Shown piece after piece: positions 30,970 through 51,706 of a DNA stretch of 64,000 nucleotides (position 1 is the first letter of the stretch; each line of letters starts with the position of its first letter). The position numbers were made by a program, and so were the translations under genes. Source of the DNA: a virus; the IMG/VR virus record IMGVR_UViG_3300017987_000003, positions 124,001-188,000 of that record; one strand, written 5' to 3'. The notes below the pieces were generated by a model. That model was not told the origin of the DNA, ran no database searches, and saw only the letters and a program-made list of their open reading frames with translations.

Positions 30970-32604
30970 ATGGGCAACGAAAGTACAGAAGCCAGGGCTC
31001 TCTTGGAGCAAGCTGGTCCGAAGACAATCCACGACAATAGCTATGCCAGCGCTTGTGTGAGCAAGTGGGGCGAGTTACTGGAAGGTATTCCTGTAGAGCA
31101 TGATCGTGGCTACACCAAAAAAGCAACGGCGATTCTTCTGGAAAACGAGATGGAGCACATCAAGTCTTTCCATGAGGATACTCTGAGCACCAATGCGGGT
31201 TCGTTCACGAAGTACATCTTCCCGATCCTGCGGAGGGTGTTCCCGAACCTGATCGCCAACCAACTCGTCTCGGTTCAGCCGATGACGGCGCCGGTAGGAG
31301 GCATCTTCTACTACGAGAAAAAGTACGATGATCGCAAGGGTACGAAACTACCCCAGTCCGCGATCACCAACACCCCGACAGACGCGAACTACGACGGTGA
31401 GCTGGACGCTGGTGACAACATCAACCAGAACTTCGCCAAGTACTACAGCTCGGAGTTCATCGACTACGACGCGATCTGCACGGACACGGGTGTAGCGACT
31501 TCTGGTGCGATCACGAACGCGTCGGCCAATTCTCGCGTTCCCGAGTGGAGCCCAATTCGCGCGCCTGCGACTGCTGGTCAGCGCACTTTCTACGTGCGTG
31601 TGTACTACCGCATGTTGGACGCTGACGCTGCGAGCGCCCCGACCGAGGTCATGGCCGAGCTGGACCCGACTGGTGCCACTACCAACCTGGTCGACAACAC
31701 GGCGAACACCAACACCGTCGGGACCTTCAACGTGACCACAGGTGCATGGTCGGTTAATGCGGCTGGTTCCGCTGGTACCAACAGCCCCTTCGCCAACAAC
31801 ACAGTCATCTATGTCCAGTACTTCGTGAACTGGGAGCTGGTGGGTTACACCACGGGTGCCGAGATCCCGAGCATCAGCCTGGACATCGCCCTTCACACCG
31901 TGCAGGCCGAGAGCCGCAAGCTCAAGGCTCGCTGGACGGTAGAAGCGGTCGATGATCTCCGTGCGCTCCATGGCATGGATGCCGAGGCCGAGCTGGTCAT
32001 CACCTTCTCGAACGAGGTGATGCTGGAAGTGGATCGTGAGATTATCGGTGATCTCATCAACGGTGCGGGGCATTCGATTCCTTACGCCTACGCCCCAGGC
32101 ATCCCTGGTGAGCTGGAGAGCATCCGTCGGCTGATCACCCAGATCAGCGCGATGTCGGCTGAGATTCACAGGACTTCTGGCAGGGCTCCTGCCAACTTCC
32201 TGGTTGTGCCTCCAGGCATCGGTGGGCTCCTCGACCAGCTGTCGACTCACGGCGACTACGCCTCGATCGAGCAGAACGTCCAGGCGACGAGCTACGGCCC
32301 TGTGACTGCCAACTACGGCATCGCAAGGATCGGTACGCTGCTCCGCAAGTACGCGGTCTACCAAGATCCGTACATGCCCTCCACGCAGATTCTGGTGGGC
32401 CTCAAGGGGAACAGCTTCATCGATGCGGGCTATGTGTATGCGCCATATGTGCCGCTGCAAGTCACCCCGACTTTCCTCGATCCCAACGACTTCACGTTCC
32501 GCAAGGGCGTGAGGACTCGGTACGCGACACGCATGCTGCGTCCCGAGTACTATGGCGTTATCAACGTCACTGGTCTGCCCGTAGTCACTACGTCCTTGCC
32601 ATAG
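30970..32604 (+). CDS. Major capsid protein (T4 gp23-like)
   Basis: 544 residues. NSYASACVSKWGELLEGIP at the start, then LRRVFPNLIANQLVSVQPMT, PVGGIFYYEKKYDDRKG, LKARWTVEAVDDLRALHGMD and NFLVVPPGIGGLLDQL match the T4-like HK97-fold capsid family. Insertions near residues 180-310 (Thr/Ala-rich) may be surface domains. N-terminal processing by the protease just upstream is likely. A strong terminator follows, fitting high expression. Confidence 0.93.
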   Translation: MGNESTEARALLEQAGPKTIHDNSYASACVSKWGELLEGIPVEHDRGYTKKATAILLENEMEHIKSFHEDTLSTNAGSFTKYIFPILRRVFPNLIANQLVSVQPMTAPVGGIFYYEKKYDDRKGTKLPQSAITNTPTDANYDGELDAGDNINQNFAKYYSSEFIDYDAICTDTGVATSGAITNASANSRVPEWSPIRAPATAGQRTFYVRVYYRMLDADAASAPTEVMAELDPTGATTNLVDNTANTNTVGTFNVTTGAWSVNAAGSAGTNSPFANNTVIYVQYFVNWELVGYTTGAEIPSISLDIALHTVQAESRKLKARWTVEAVDDLRALHGMDAEAELVITFSNEVMLEVDREIIGDLINGAGHSIPYAYAPGIPGELESIRRLITQISAMSAEIHRTSGRAPANFLVVPPGIGGLLDQLSTHGDYASIEQNVQATSYGPVTANYGIARIGTLLRKYAVYQDPYMPSTQILVGLKGNSFIDAGYVYAPYVPLQVTPTFLDPNDFTFRKGVRTRYATRMLRPEYYGVINVTGLPVVTTSLP

Positions 32605-32643
32605 GCAGGGTCTGAGCTACGGCGCAAATAGCGCGTGAACCCT

Positions 32644-32682
32644 GGGGCCGGGTCGGTATCCACCGGCTCGGCCCCTTTTTTT
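32644..32682 (+). terminator. Rho-independent terminator after the capsid gene
   Basis: A 13-pair stem (GGGGCCGGGTCGG with CCGGCTCGGCCCC, two G-U pairs), a six-base loop TATCCA, then seven T residues (32676-32682). It is the clearest terminator in the window. Confidence 0.92.
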
Positions 32683-32697
32683 GAAGGAGAATTTTTC

Positions 32698-33192
32698 ATG
32701 CCGAAGAAGCGATATATGTTGACAGGGCACCATGCTAAGCCTTGTACGCACAGTGGTTTTCGTGTTCTTGAGCGCCCTGGCAATCAGCCGAATGGGATAG
32801 AGGCTGTGCAGGTTCCGTTTGTTCCTGGCAAGATTACCTCTGTTGAAACCGACATAGACATGACGGTGTCCGTCGAGGCTGGTTTCATAGTCGAGATCAG
32901 AGAGGTGGCGCCAGAGGCCCCTGATGCCCCTACAGGCCCCGAAGAGACAGAGGCGACCAAGGATGCCCCTGACCCTCCCAAGGAGGACGACGCGCCCCCT
33001 GCGGACGACCAGAACTCGGAACCAGAGGGTGACGACGAACCCGAGGAAGAGGAAGAGGAAGAGGAGGAAGAAGCCTCATACGAAGAGTTGCCTGACGGTC
33101 GTTTCCAATGCTTGATTTGCAAGCTGAATGTTGAGGAGAAGATCCTCAAGACAGAGAAGGGGATGATCGATCATATCCAGGACAAGCATTAA
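32698..33192 (+). CDS. Acidic head-associated protein with C2H2 finger
   Basis: 164 residues. A basic N-terminus (PKKRYMLTGHHAKPC) and small beta domain are followed by a long Pro/Asp/Glu linker with a run of ten Glu, and a C-terminal C2H2 finger (CLICKLNVEEKI then HIQDKH). Placement after the capsid gene suggests a decoration or head-vertex protein; this is inference. Confidence 0.6.
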   Translation: MPKKRYMLTGHHAKPCTHSGFRVLERPGNQPNGIEAVQVPFVPGKITSVETDIDMTVSVEAGFIVEIREVAPEAPDAPTGPEETEATKDAPDPPKEDDAPPADDQNSEPEGDDEPEEEEEEEEEEASYEELPDGRFQCLICKLNVEEKILKTEKGMIDHIQDKH

Positions 33193-33213
33193 GTTGAAAA
33201 TGTAGGAGGCATC

Positions 33214-33930
33214 ATGAGCCTGGAGTACGAGAAGAGATTGGACGATACGATCCCGCATGGGAAGTTTGGTGATGAGGAGGCTGTTGAGGTGCGTACCAAG
33301 ATGGGCTCTGTTGTTACCACTGGGCGGGTGATGTCGGTCATGCCGTTCGGTCTGATCGTGCGCGACACGATTGGCGAGACCAAGTTTTTCGCCGAGGGCT
33401 TGTATTTGTTTGCGTCCTTGGAGAGAGATCCCCCCACTGTTGTCAAGGATCAGCTGCATGACGTATCTTTGGATGCGAGAGTGCAGCGTAAGCTCTCTAC
33501 GATGGGAGAGGCGGGGGATCCAACTCCATCTGAGACGGGTGCAAAGCCGATCGATCCGAAAGCTAAGGACGACGAGTACAAGGACAAAGACGGCGAGAAG
33601 GACAAAAAAGGCGACGACTCTGACAAGAAAAAGAAGGACGAGAAGCCTGAGAAAAAGGATGACAAGAAGAAAAAGGATGCTGTTGCTGATCCTGAGTCGG
33701 CTATTGATACGGAGAAGCTGCCCGATGACATCAAGCAGGCGATCATTTCGACGAACGAGATGGACGAGGGGCAGCTGAACGGGGTGTTGAGTGACATTTC
33801 TGATGCGGCTCTCAAGGCTTTGAAGCGGACTGGGATTGCTGAAGGTGAGATTTTTGGGCTGATACAGAAGATCAACGATGCTTCTTTTGAGGTGCTCACG
33901 GGTAAGAAGCCCCAGAAGAAAGAGGGGTAG
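33214..33930 (+). CDS. Head/neck-region protein with charged linker
   Basis: 238 residues. The N-terminal ~90 form a beta domain (VRTKMGSVVTTGRVMSVMPF, ETKFFAEGLYLF); residues ~115-165 are almost only Lys/Asp/Glu (KDKDGEKDKKGDDSDKKKKD); the C-terminal ~70 are helical. Not recognised. It may tether two virion parts. Confidence 0.6.
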   Translation: MSLEYEKRLDDTIPHGKFGDEEAVEVRTKMGSVVTTGRVMSVMPFGLIVRDTIGETKFFAEGLYLFASLERDPPTVVKDQLHDVSLDARVQRKLSTMGEAGDPTPSETGAKPIDPKAKDDEYKDKDGEKDKKGDDSDKKKKDEKPEKKDDKKKKDAVADPESAIDTEKLPDDIKQAIISTNEMDEGQLNGVLSDISDAALKALKRTGIAEGEIFGLIQKINDASFEVLTGKKPQKKEG

Positions 33931-33933
33931 CGT

Positions 33934-34650
33934 GTGAGATTTACTGAGGCTCAAGTCAAGGAGTGGGTTTGCAGGCGCCTTGGTAAGGGCGTCGTAAAGG
34001 TGGAGTTGACCGATGATCAGGTTGACGATGCGATCAATGATGCCAAGGAATGGTGGCAGATGTGGGTGGGACAATGCAAGTCGGTGTTGTTCACGCTCAC
34101 GGGTGGAACAGAATATCCAGAGGCGTTGATTGCTTCTGATATTGATTCCATTGTGGATGTTGTTTTCGAGATAGAATCAGCGAGTTTTGCGAACTTATTT
34201 AGCTGGGCGGATGTGGAAGTAAACCCCTACACCTGGATCTATGGGGGTGAGGGTGATTACTCCACGTTGGTGCAGTATATGCAGTATCGGGAGATGGCGA
34301 AGCAGATCACGTCTTCAGACAAGGACTGGGATTGGGATCGTGCGAAGCGGTCGTTGATCATTACGCCGACCCCTGACGCGGGCGCGCGTGTACTGGTCAC
34401 TTACATTTCAACCACGATGGTGGTGGATTACATGACCAATTATGAGATGCGGATATTCCGCAATTATGCGCTGGCCCAAGCCATGCGAACGTTGGGTATG
34501 ATTCGGATGAAGTACGCGGAGAAGCCTTCGGCGATGGGTGGTTTCTCGATGGATGGTGATGCGGTCTGGGCGAATGCCGAGGCTATGGAGGCTGACGCGG
34601 AAGAGAAGGCGCGCCAGTTGCAGGCTCCAACTGGATTCTTTGCAGAATAG
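33934..34650 (+). CDS. Neck / head-completion protein candidate
   Basis: 238 residues, GTG start. VELTDDQVDDAINDAKEWW at the N-terminus and repeated Trp/Tyr-rich segments (VNPYTWIYGGEGDY) resemble myovirus neck or connector proteins in which a short helix pair precedes a beta domain. The C-terminus is helical. Family assignment is tentative; the place after the head genes supports it. Confidence 0.5.
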   Translation: MRFTEAQVKEWVCRRLGKGVVKVELTDDQVDDAINDAKEWWQMWVGQCKSVLFTLTGGTEYPEALIASDIDSIVDVVFEIESASFANLFSWADVEVNPYTWIYGGEGDYSTLVQYMQYREMAKQITSSDKDWDWDRAKRSLIITPTPDAGARVLVTYISTTMVVDYMTNYEMRIFRNYALAQAMRTLGMIRMKYAEKPSAMGGFSMDGDAVWANAEAMEADAEEKARQLQAPTGFFAE

Positions 34651-34664
34651 CGAACTGGAGTTCG
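34651..34664. repeat. Palindrome copy 8 (CGAACT-GG-AGTTCG)
   Basis: Intergenic, starts directly after the upstream stop and lies 13 bases before the ATG at 34678; GGGAGGA follows. Confidence 0.9.
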
Positions 34665-34677
34665 CGGGAGGATATTG

Positions 34678-35775
34678 ATGGATAACGAACTCAAAAGGCT
34701 GGCTGATATTGTCGATGGGATCATCTCTCCCGAAGAGCGTGTGGCCATGGGCATTGATCCCGAGGATGATAGCGACTTGCGTACGCGCGCGAAGCAGTTA
34801 GTGGAGGCTGACATTGCTCGGTCCATGACTTTGGAACCGCTGGTCAAGATGGTGAGCAAAAAGACGCTCTATCCTTGGCAGGGCAAGGAGGCGGACTCGG
34901 AGATCGCGTTCAATTTCGAGAGCGTAATGGATGCACAGCAGCTCTATGATTTCGTGGTCAACACGGGATTGCTGGAGCCTGGCGAGATCAAGCTGAACGT
35001 CACTGAGCATCAGACATCCGTCCATTTCATGTCGCATGTCATGGTGACGAAGCCCGAGGTTCTTCAGGCTGCCTTGCTTGCCTACTACGATTATGTAGAG
35101 GATGGGGAGCAAAACGACGAAACGTTCGAGTCGTTGGTACAGGATCTGGACGAGATCCTCACCGAGCGTGTCAAGGTCTCGGGGGCGCCGAAGGGTAAGA
35201 AGGGCAACCCGTTTCACAATAAGGAGACGGGAAAGTTTTCTGGTGGTGAGGCAATCGCATCGGATGACGGGGGCTCTTTTGCGGTCGGCAAGACGAAGCT
35301 CAAGTTTGCGAAATCCAAAAAGTCAAAGGGTGGCGACACGGTGGTCCACTTCGCGTCGACCAAGCACCCTTGTGGGCGTGCGGCGAGGAAGGAAGGCAAG
35401 GATATTCGTTGCTGGGACGGCAAGAAGGGGATGGGCATCCGTCTGGCAAAGGTGATGGGCAAACGGATCAAAGGTGAGGAGATCACTGACGATGATCTGA
35501 GAGGGATGCTGGCGGCCGTGGACTACATCAACGGGATGGCGGCGCTGGTCGAGGAGGAGTTGTTCGAGGCCAGGCTAGATATTTCTCCATATGTGAATAA
35601 TCACGGTGCGAAGCCTCGCGGCAAGGGATCGGCTCTCTGGATGTTCGGGTTTGATGACAAGACTCCGACGAATGATAAGGTTTTCCAGTTCAATGGCAAG
35701 CTGGCTGACGCTAAGAAGGCAGCGCTGAAGGCTGGCAAGTCGGCTGGTGCTCGTGTTGTCTACCTGCTTCCGTGA
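34678..35775 (+). CDS. Structural-module protein with NPFHNKETGKFSGG motif
   Basis: 365 residues. An N-terminal helical part, then KKGNPFHNKETGKFSGG, a motif often found in phage head or morphogenesis proteins, then a basic region with a Cys/His set (FASTKHPCGRAARKEGKDI). The C-terminal domain ends GKSAGARVVYLLP. Function unknown. Preceded by a palindrome and a strong ribosome site. Confidence 0.6.
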   Translation: MDNELKRLADIVDGIISPEERVAMGIDPEDDSDLRTRAKQLVEADIARSMTLEPLVKMVSKKTLYPWQGKEADSEIAFNFESVMDAQQLYDFVVNTGLLEPGEIKLNVTEHQTSVHFMSHVMVTKPEVLQAALLAYYDYVEDGEQNDETFESLVQDLDEILTERVKVSGAPKGKKGNPFHNKETGKFSGGEAIASDDGGSFAVGKTKLKFAKSKKSKGGDTVVHFASTKHPCGRAARKEGKDIRCWDGKKGMGIRLAKVMGKRIKGEEITDDDLRGMLAAVDYINGMAALVEEELFEARLDISPYVNNHGAKPRGKGSALWMFGFDDKTPTNDKVFQFNGKLADAKKAALKAGKSAGARVVYLLP

Positions 35776-35793
35776 CGGGAGTGAAGGAGCAGG

Positions 35794-36342
35794 ATGCCAC
35801 GGGTTTATTACGATGAGGACGCAACTTACCTGAGATCGCTCGCTGAGGAACGGATCGAGCTGGTCGGACCTCTCTGTGAATATTATTCACTGAACCGAGG
35901 TGAAAACGTCGATGCTCTGTATGGAGAGCCGACGAATGATCCGCTGTACGGAGGATCCTCTCCTCGTGGGGCGCCATCTGAATCTGATAAAGCGTGGAAC
36001 TTTTTCCCTGATATTGATGGCGGGGATGAGCCTGTCTCCTTTCCTTGTGCGATTGAATACCAAGAGTCTGACAATCGTACTCCGATGGCGAGGACCGAGG
36101 GGTTCGTCTACGAGTATGATGCGATCGTGGAAATTTCTCGTAACCATTGGGAGTGTGCGTGGGAGGATACCGTGATCGAGGGGAGATTGCCGAAGGAGGG
36201 TGATGTGATGTACCTTTTCGGCGAATGGTGGGATGTTGTGAAAGCTGGGAGGGCTGGGTATGTGCTTGACTCTCCTGAGTATGTTTCATTCAAGCTGGAG
36301 CTGCGGAAACGTACGCAGTTCACGCCAGACAGGAAAATCTAA
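35794..36342 (+). CDS. Putative head-tail joining or tail-completion protein
   Basis: 182 residues. Beta-rich C-terminus (GDVMYLFGEWWDVVKAG, PEYVSFKLELRKRTQF) of the kind seen in head-closure or stopper-like proteins; N-terminal EDATYLRSLAEERIELVGPL. Assignment rests on position and general composition only. Confidence 0.45.
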   Translation: MPRVYYDEDATYLRSLAEERIELVGPLCEYYSLNRGENVDALYGEPTNDPLYGGSSPRGAPSESDKAWNFFPDIDGGDEPVSFPCAIEYQESDNRTPMARTEGFVYEYDAIVEISRNHWECAWEDTVIEGRLPKEGDVMYLFGEWWDVVKAGRAGYVLDSPEYVSFKLELRKRTQFTPDRKI

Positions 36343-36707
36343 TGTTGGATAAGATGAAAGTTGAGCCAGCGATTCGTAGCGGTCTTGCTGCGATTTGCGC
36401 GTGGTGTGAGCATTATTGGGTGGCGAGTGATCAGATGCCCGAGGATCATTCTGGGTGTGTCAAGCCTCAATGTGGTGGTCCAGCAAGTCACAGGGCATTT
36501 CCTTTGTACAAGGGGCCGTGGCGTCCAAAGGAAAAATTCTGTTTCTTGTGCGGGAAAGGCGCGGATGAGATGGTGGACATACAAAATAGTGGGAGCATTG
36601 GAGTGTGCGAGGAGCATGTGTCGAAACTGAAGGAGCTTCTAACTGCGGGAAATGGGAAAGTGGTCGTCCGCGAGGAAGTTGTTCCTGTGTTGGATGGGCG
36701 GAATTAG
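36342..36707 (+). CDS. Zinc-binding protein
   Basis: 121 residues. CAWCEHYW, CVKPQC and CFLCGKG with further Cys/His (CEEH) suggest two zinc sites. Overlaps the upstream stop by one base (TAATG). Function unknown; last gene before the adhesin block. Confidence 0.6.
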   Translation: MLDKMKVEPAIRSGLAAICAWCEHYWVASDQMPEDHSGCVKPQCGGPASHRAFPLYKGPWRPKEKFCFLCGKGADEMVDIQNSGSIGVCEEHVSKLKELLTAGNGKVVVREEVVPVLDGRN

Positions 36708-36709
36708 GA

Positions 36710-47211
<10,502 letters not shown>

Positions 47212-47212
47212 T

Positions 47213-47695
47213 ATGGCGAAGTATAAAAAGGGTTGTATTTTTGGAGATTTTGACAGAATTCATGCTGGACACAAGGCAGCAATGACCACGTTATTAGATC
47301 AGTGCAAAACGGTGCTCATAGTACTGACTCGCTCTCCAGAAAAGAAGAGTCCTCCTGGTAAATCCTGGGGTATCAATGATGAGTTGAAACGCAAAAATGA
47401 GCTGTTGGATTTTGTCGACTCGCTGGGTGCTACGGATAGAGTATCGTATGTAGCATATGAAAATCTTGAGGAGGCTGTGGCTGATGGGCACAATCTAGAA
47501 ATTGATGCGATTATCAATCCAGTGAAGGATATTGGTCCATGCTTAGACACGAATTATGCAATAGTTGAGGCCAATTGTATAAAGGCAGGTATAAAACCTC
47601 CTGCATTGGTCTGGGTGGATACTGTGATGGAACCTGGTGGAGTAAAAACGCTGTCATCATCGAGGCTTCGAAAACGAGCAAAAGATGAGGTCTAA
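47213..47695 (+). CDS. HxGH nucleotidyltransferase (PPAT/cytidylyltransferase-like)
   Basis: 160 residues. GCIFGDFDRIHAGHKAAM is the nucleotide-binding loop with HxGH; LSSSRLRKR at the end is the second substrate motif (SSTxxR type). The order NYAIVEANCIKAGIKPPALV then LSSSRLR resembles eukaryote/archaeal-type pantetheine-phosphate adenylyltransferases, though a sugar- or polyol-phosphate cytidylyltransferase is possible. Lying among fibre genes, it may supply an activated donor for glycan modification. Confidence 0.75.
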   Translation: MAKYKKGCIFGDFDRIHAGHKAAMTTLLDQCKTVLIVLTRSPEKKSPPGKSWGINDELKRKNELLDFVDSLGATDRVSYVAYENLEEAVADGHNLEIDAIINPVKDIGPCLDTNYAIVEANCIKAGIKPPALVWVDTVMEPGGVKTLSSSRLRKRAKDEV

Positions 47696-49096
<1,401 letters not shown>

Positions 49097-49107
49097 AGGA
49101 GAATAAA

Positions 49108-50550
49108 ATGGCGGCTACAAAGTACACGTATTCAATTAGTGGTGATTTTCCAAATGAGAAAGTGGATGATGACAAATTGCAAATCCAGATTGGAGACAGC
49201 GCAATTGCGACAGCGATAAGCTACATAATCACGCATGGCGATGACTGCGACATATGGTTTGCGGATGCGCTGTCTAGCGGCGATGAAACGATTCTTGACG
49301 GTCTTGTTGCAGCTCATGATGGTGAGCCAATACCGATGGAGTCAAACGATGTCAAGAATTTCCTTGATTCCAATGCGAAGGTAACAGATCCTGATACAGA
49401 TCTTTTTGGTCCGTTCTTAGTCATGCAGGTTTTAACGAATAGAAGAGAGCTATTTAATGATGTAGAAAATCCGATTTACGATTCTAGTATCACGCCATTA
49501 CTAGGTTCTGGGGGTTCGGTAACGAATCTGAACAATATTCATGGAAAGCTTGGTTGGCATAACCAGGAAGTACAGCAAGCCATGTGGCAAAGGCCGACCG
49601 ATCTGTTAATTTACTATGGCTATCCAAATAGTTTCAATTCCGCCGTCAATAGTTGGAATAATGAGAAAGTCGCACAGGATATGGCCAAGTACGGCATCGT
49701 TGTACTTGGTAATGGAGTGGCGAATCCATCGCACCCAGATTACTCCAATACTGAGGTAATTGTCCCAAGGATCAAGGCACTGAATCCAGGTTGTAAGATT
49801 TTCGGTTATGTGACCGTGAACCAGTCAACTGGTGACTTCGAGGATGAAGTTGATGAATGGGAGGTGCTTGAGGTTGACGGCATCTTCATGGACGAGGCTG
49901 GGTACGACTATGGTAGTGTGGCTACGAACGGGCGTGTCGCTTTCAATACAAAAGTGGACTACGTTCACGATCAAACTTATGCCAAGCTCTGTTTTGTGAA
50001 TGCTTGGAATATGGATCATATCATCGGGACAGCGAATGATCCAAGTTACCCGAACAGCACGTGGAATTCTGGAGCAGTGGCGTCTGATTTGACTGCAAAT
50101 GATTGGTATCTGCTGGAGTCGTATCCAATCAATACGACGGCATACACGGCCAGCACTCCTGATGGGTACGAGCCGAAGGCAGACTGGGCGTCCCGTGGAG
50201 TAAAAGCGCAGGGACATCGAGCGACCTACGGGATCAATCTTGCTGGGAGCGGAATTATAAATAATAGTAATGTTGACGGACAGGGGCTTTTCGATTTTCT
50301 ATTTGTGTCTGCTATGATATTTTCGTTGGATGCTGTTGGGTCGAGTGATACTAGCTATGGTGCGTCGAGTGCTGCTGTAGATTGGTGGACTAGGCCAGAC
50401 GTGAGCAAGATGGGGCCGTTGTACTCGTTGAATGCATCGGTTCAGGTTGATGTTGGTGATTCTGATGTATATGGGCGTTACGTGGACTTTGGGCGTTTTG
50501 CACTTGATTTTTCTGATAGTGCTCAAGCTGCCGCTGTAACAAAATGGTAG
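49108..50550 (+). CDS. Spherulin-4-like glycoside hydrolase (TIM barrel) tail protein
   Basis: 480 residues. The N-terminal ~150 residues are a possible attachment domain. Then DLLIYYGYPNSFNSAVNSW, YGIVVLGNGVANPSHPDY, IPRIK-like VPRIKALNPGCKIFGYVTVN, and VDGIFMDEAGYDYG follow the strand order of the spherulation-specific family 4 barrel (polygalactosaminidase-like, GH135-type), with DE as probable catalytic acids. It may degrade host capsule or surface polysaccharide. Confidence 0.7.
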   Translation: MAATKYTYSISGDFPNEKVDDDKLQIQIGDSAIATAISYIITHGDDCDIWFADALSSGDETILDGLVAAHDGEPIPMESNDVKNFLDSNAKVTDPDTDLFGPFLVMQVLTNRRELFNDVENPIYDSSITPLLGSGGSVTNLNNIHGKLGWHNQEVQQAMWQRPTDLLIYYGYPNSFNSAVNSWNNEKVAQDMAKYGIVVLGNGVANPSHPDYSNTEVIVPRIKALNPGCKIFGYVTVNQSTGDFEDEVDEWEVLEVDGIFMDEAGYDYGSVATNGRVAFNTKVDYVHDQTYAKLCFVNAWNMDHIIGTANDPSYPNSTWNSGAVASDLTANDWYLLESYPINTTAYTASTPDGYEPKADWASRGVKAQGHRATYGINLAGSGIINNSNVDGQGLFDFLFVSAMIFSLDAVGSSDTSYGASSAAVDWWTRPDVSKMGPLYSLNASVQVDVGDSDVYGRYVDFGRFALDFSDSAQAAAVTKW

Positions 50551-50566
50551 AGGAAAGGATGTTGAA

Positions 50567-51706
50567 ATGTTGTCACTGTCGATGGTTGTTAAAAATGAGA
50601 TACAGACGATCGAGCGCACAATTCAGTCTGTCAACGATTATGTGGATGAGATTGTAGTAGGGCTCGATACTCATTCAAGTGATGGAACGAGGGAAATTGT
50701 AGAGAAGCTTGCTGACAAGGTGATCGATATCCATCTGACTGATGAGCTGGCGAAAAAAGGGTCAATTGACGACGATCCTGACTGGGGCTTTTCAAAGGCT
50801 AGAAACGCTGTCTTCGATGCCTGTGAGCCTGAAAATTGGCGATTGGTGCTGGACGGGCACGAGACGATTTTGAATCCCAATGCAATGGATCGTGAGATCG
50901 AAAAAGCCATCAAGGCGGGATGCGACGGAATAGAAATCTGGATGCATTTTGAGCCTCCTGTCGATGGAGGTATACCAGTACAAATGTTCGCGACTTCGCG
51001 TTTTATGGCACCGTCTGTTAGATATCAGAATGCAATTCATAATGTGCCTTATATAGCGAAAACCCATGTGGCGCATAACATACAGGTTGAGCATCGAAAG
51101 GCTGACCAGGCGACAAAGGATCGCGTTGAGCGCGATCAGCAGAGATCTGACTCTAATATTAAAGGCTTGCAAGAGCGGCTCAGGATTAATTCTGGAGAGG
51201 CACGAAGTTGGTTCTACCTGGCCACTGCTTATAAAGAGAATGGAAGGTATGAGGAGGCTGTGAAAGCATTTGCTGAGTGCTTGAAGTTCAGCGTGTGGAA
51301 TGAGGAGCGTTGGCATTCTCGACATAATAGTGGTGTCTGCTATACTTATCTTGGAGAGAATGAGAAAGCTAGAGAGCAATTTACCTTGGCGTTGGAGGAG
51401 TTTCCTGTGATGGCCGAGGCATATTATTGTTTGGCCAATCTTGCATACAAGCAGGAGAGATTCAGAGAGGCCGAGGTGTGGATTGATAAGTGTTTGCAGC
51501 TTGAACTTCCACATTGTAAGCTGTTCGTGAATCCTCGCACATACATGGTTGACAGGTATGACTTGGCGTCGATGATTTACGACCATATCGGGCAATATGA
51601 CAAGGCTGTCGAACAGGCTGAGAAGGCTTTGAGTGCAGAGGAAAATGAGCGAATCGCAAAGAATGTTCGCATCTGGAAGGAGCATCTAAATGGACGGCCC
51701 GATTGA
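50567..51706 (+). CDS. Family 2 glycosyltransferase with TPR repeats
   Basis: 379 residues. MLSLSMVVKNE, SVNDYVDEIVVGLDTHSSDG and WRLVLDGHE are the GT-A fold nucleotide-sugar site (DGHE replaces the DxD). From ~210, WFYLATAYKENGRYEEAVKA, RHNSGVCYTYLGENEKA and AEAYYCLANLAYKQERFREA are TPR repeats. TPR repeats often hold protein acceptors, as in O-glycosylation of repetitive proteins. Four-gene cassette start. Confidence 0.87.
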   Translation: MLSLSMVVKNEIQTIERTIQSVNDYVDEIVVGLDTHSSDGTREIVEKLADKVIDIHLTDELAKKGSIDDDPDWGFSKARNAVFDACEPENWRLVLDGHETILNPNAMDREIEKAIKAGCDGIEIWMHFEPPVDGGIPVQMFATSRFMAPSVRYQNAIHNVPYIAKTHVAHNIQVEHRKADQATKDRVERDQQRSDSNIKGLQERLRINSGEARSWFYLATAYKENGRYEEAVKAFAECLKFSVWNEERWHSRHNSGVCYTYLGENEKAREQFTLALEEFPVMAEAYYCLANLAYKQERFREAEVWIDKCLQLELPHCKLFVNPRTYMVDRYDLASMIYDHIGQYDKAVEQAEKALSAEENERIAKNVRIWKEHLNGRPD

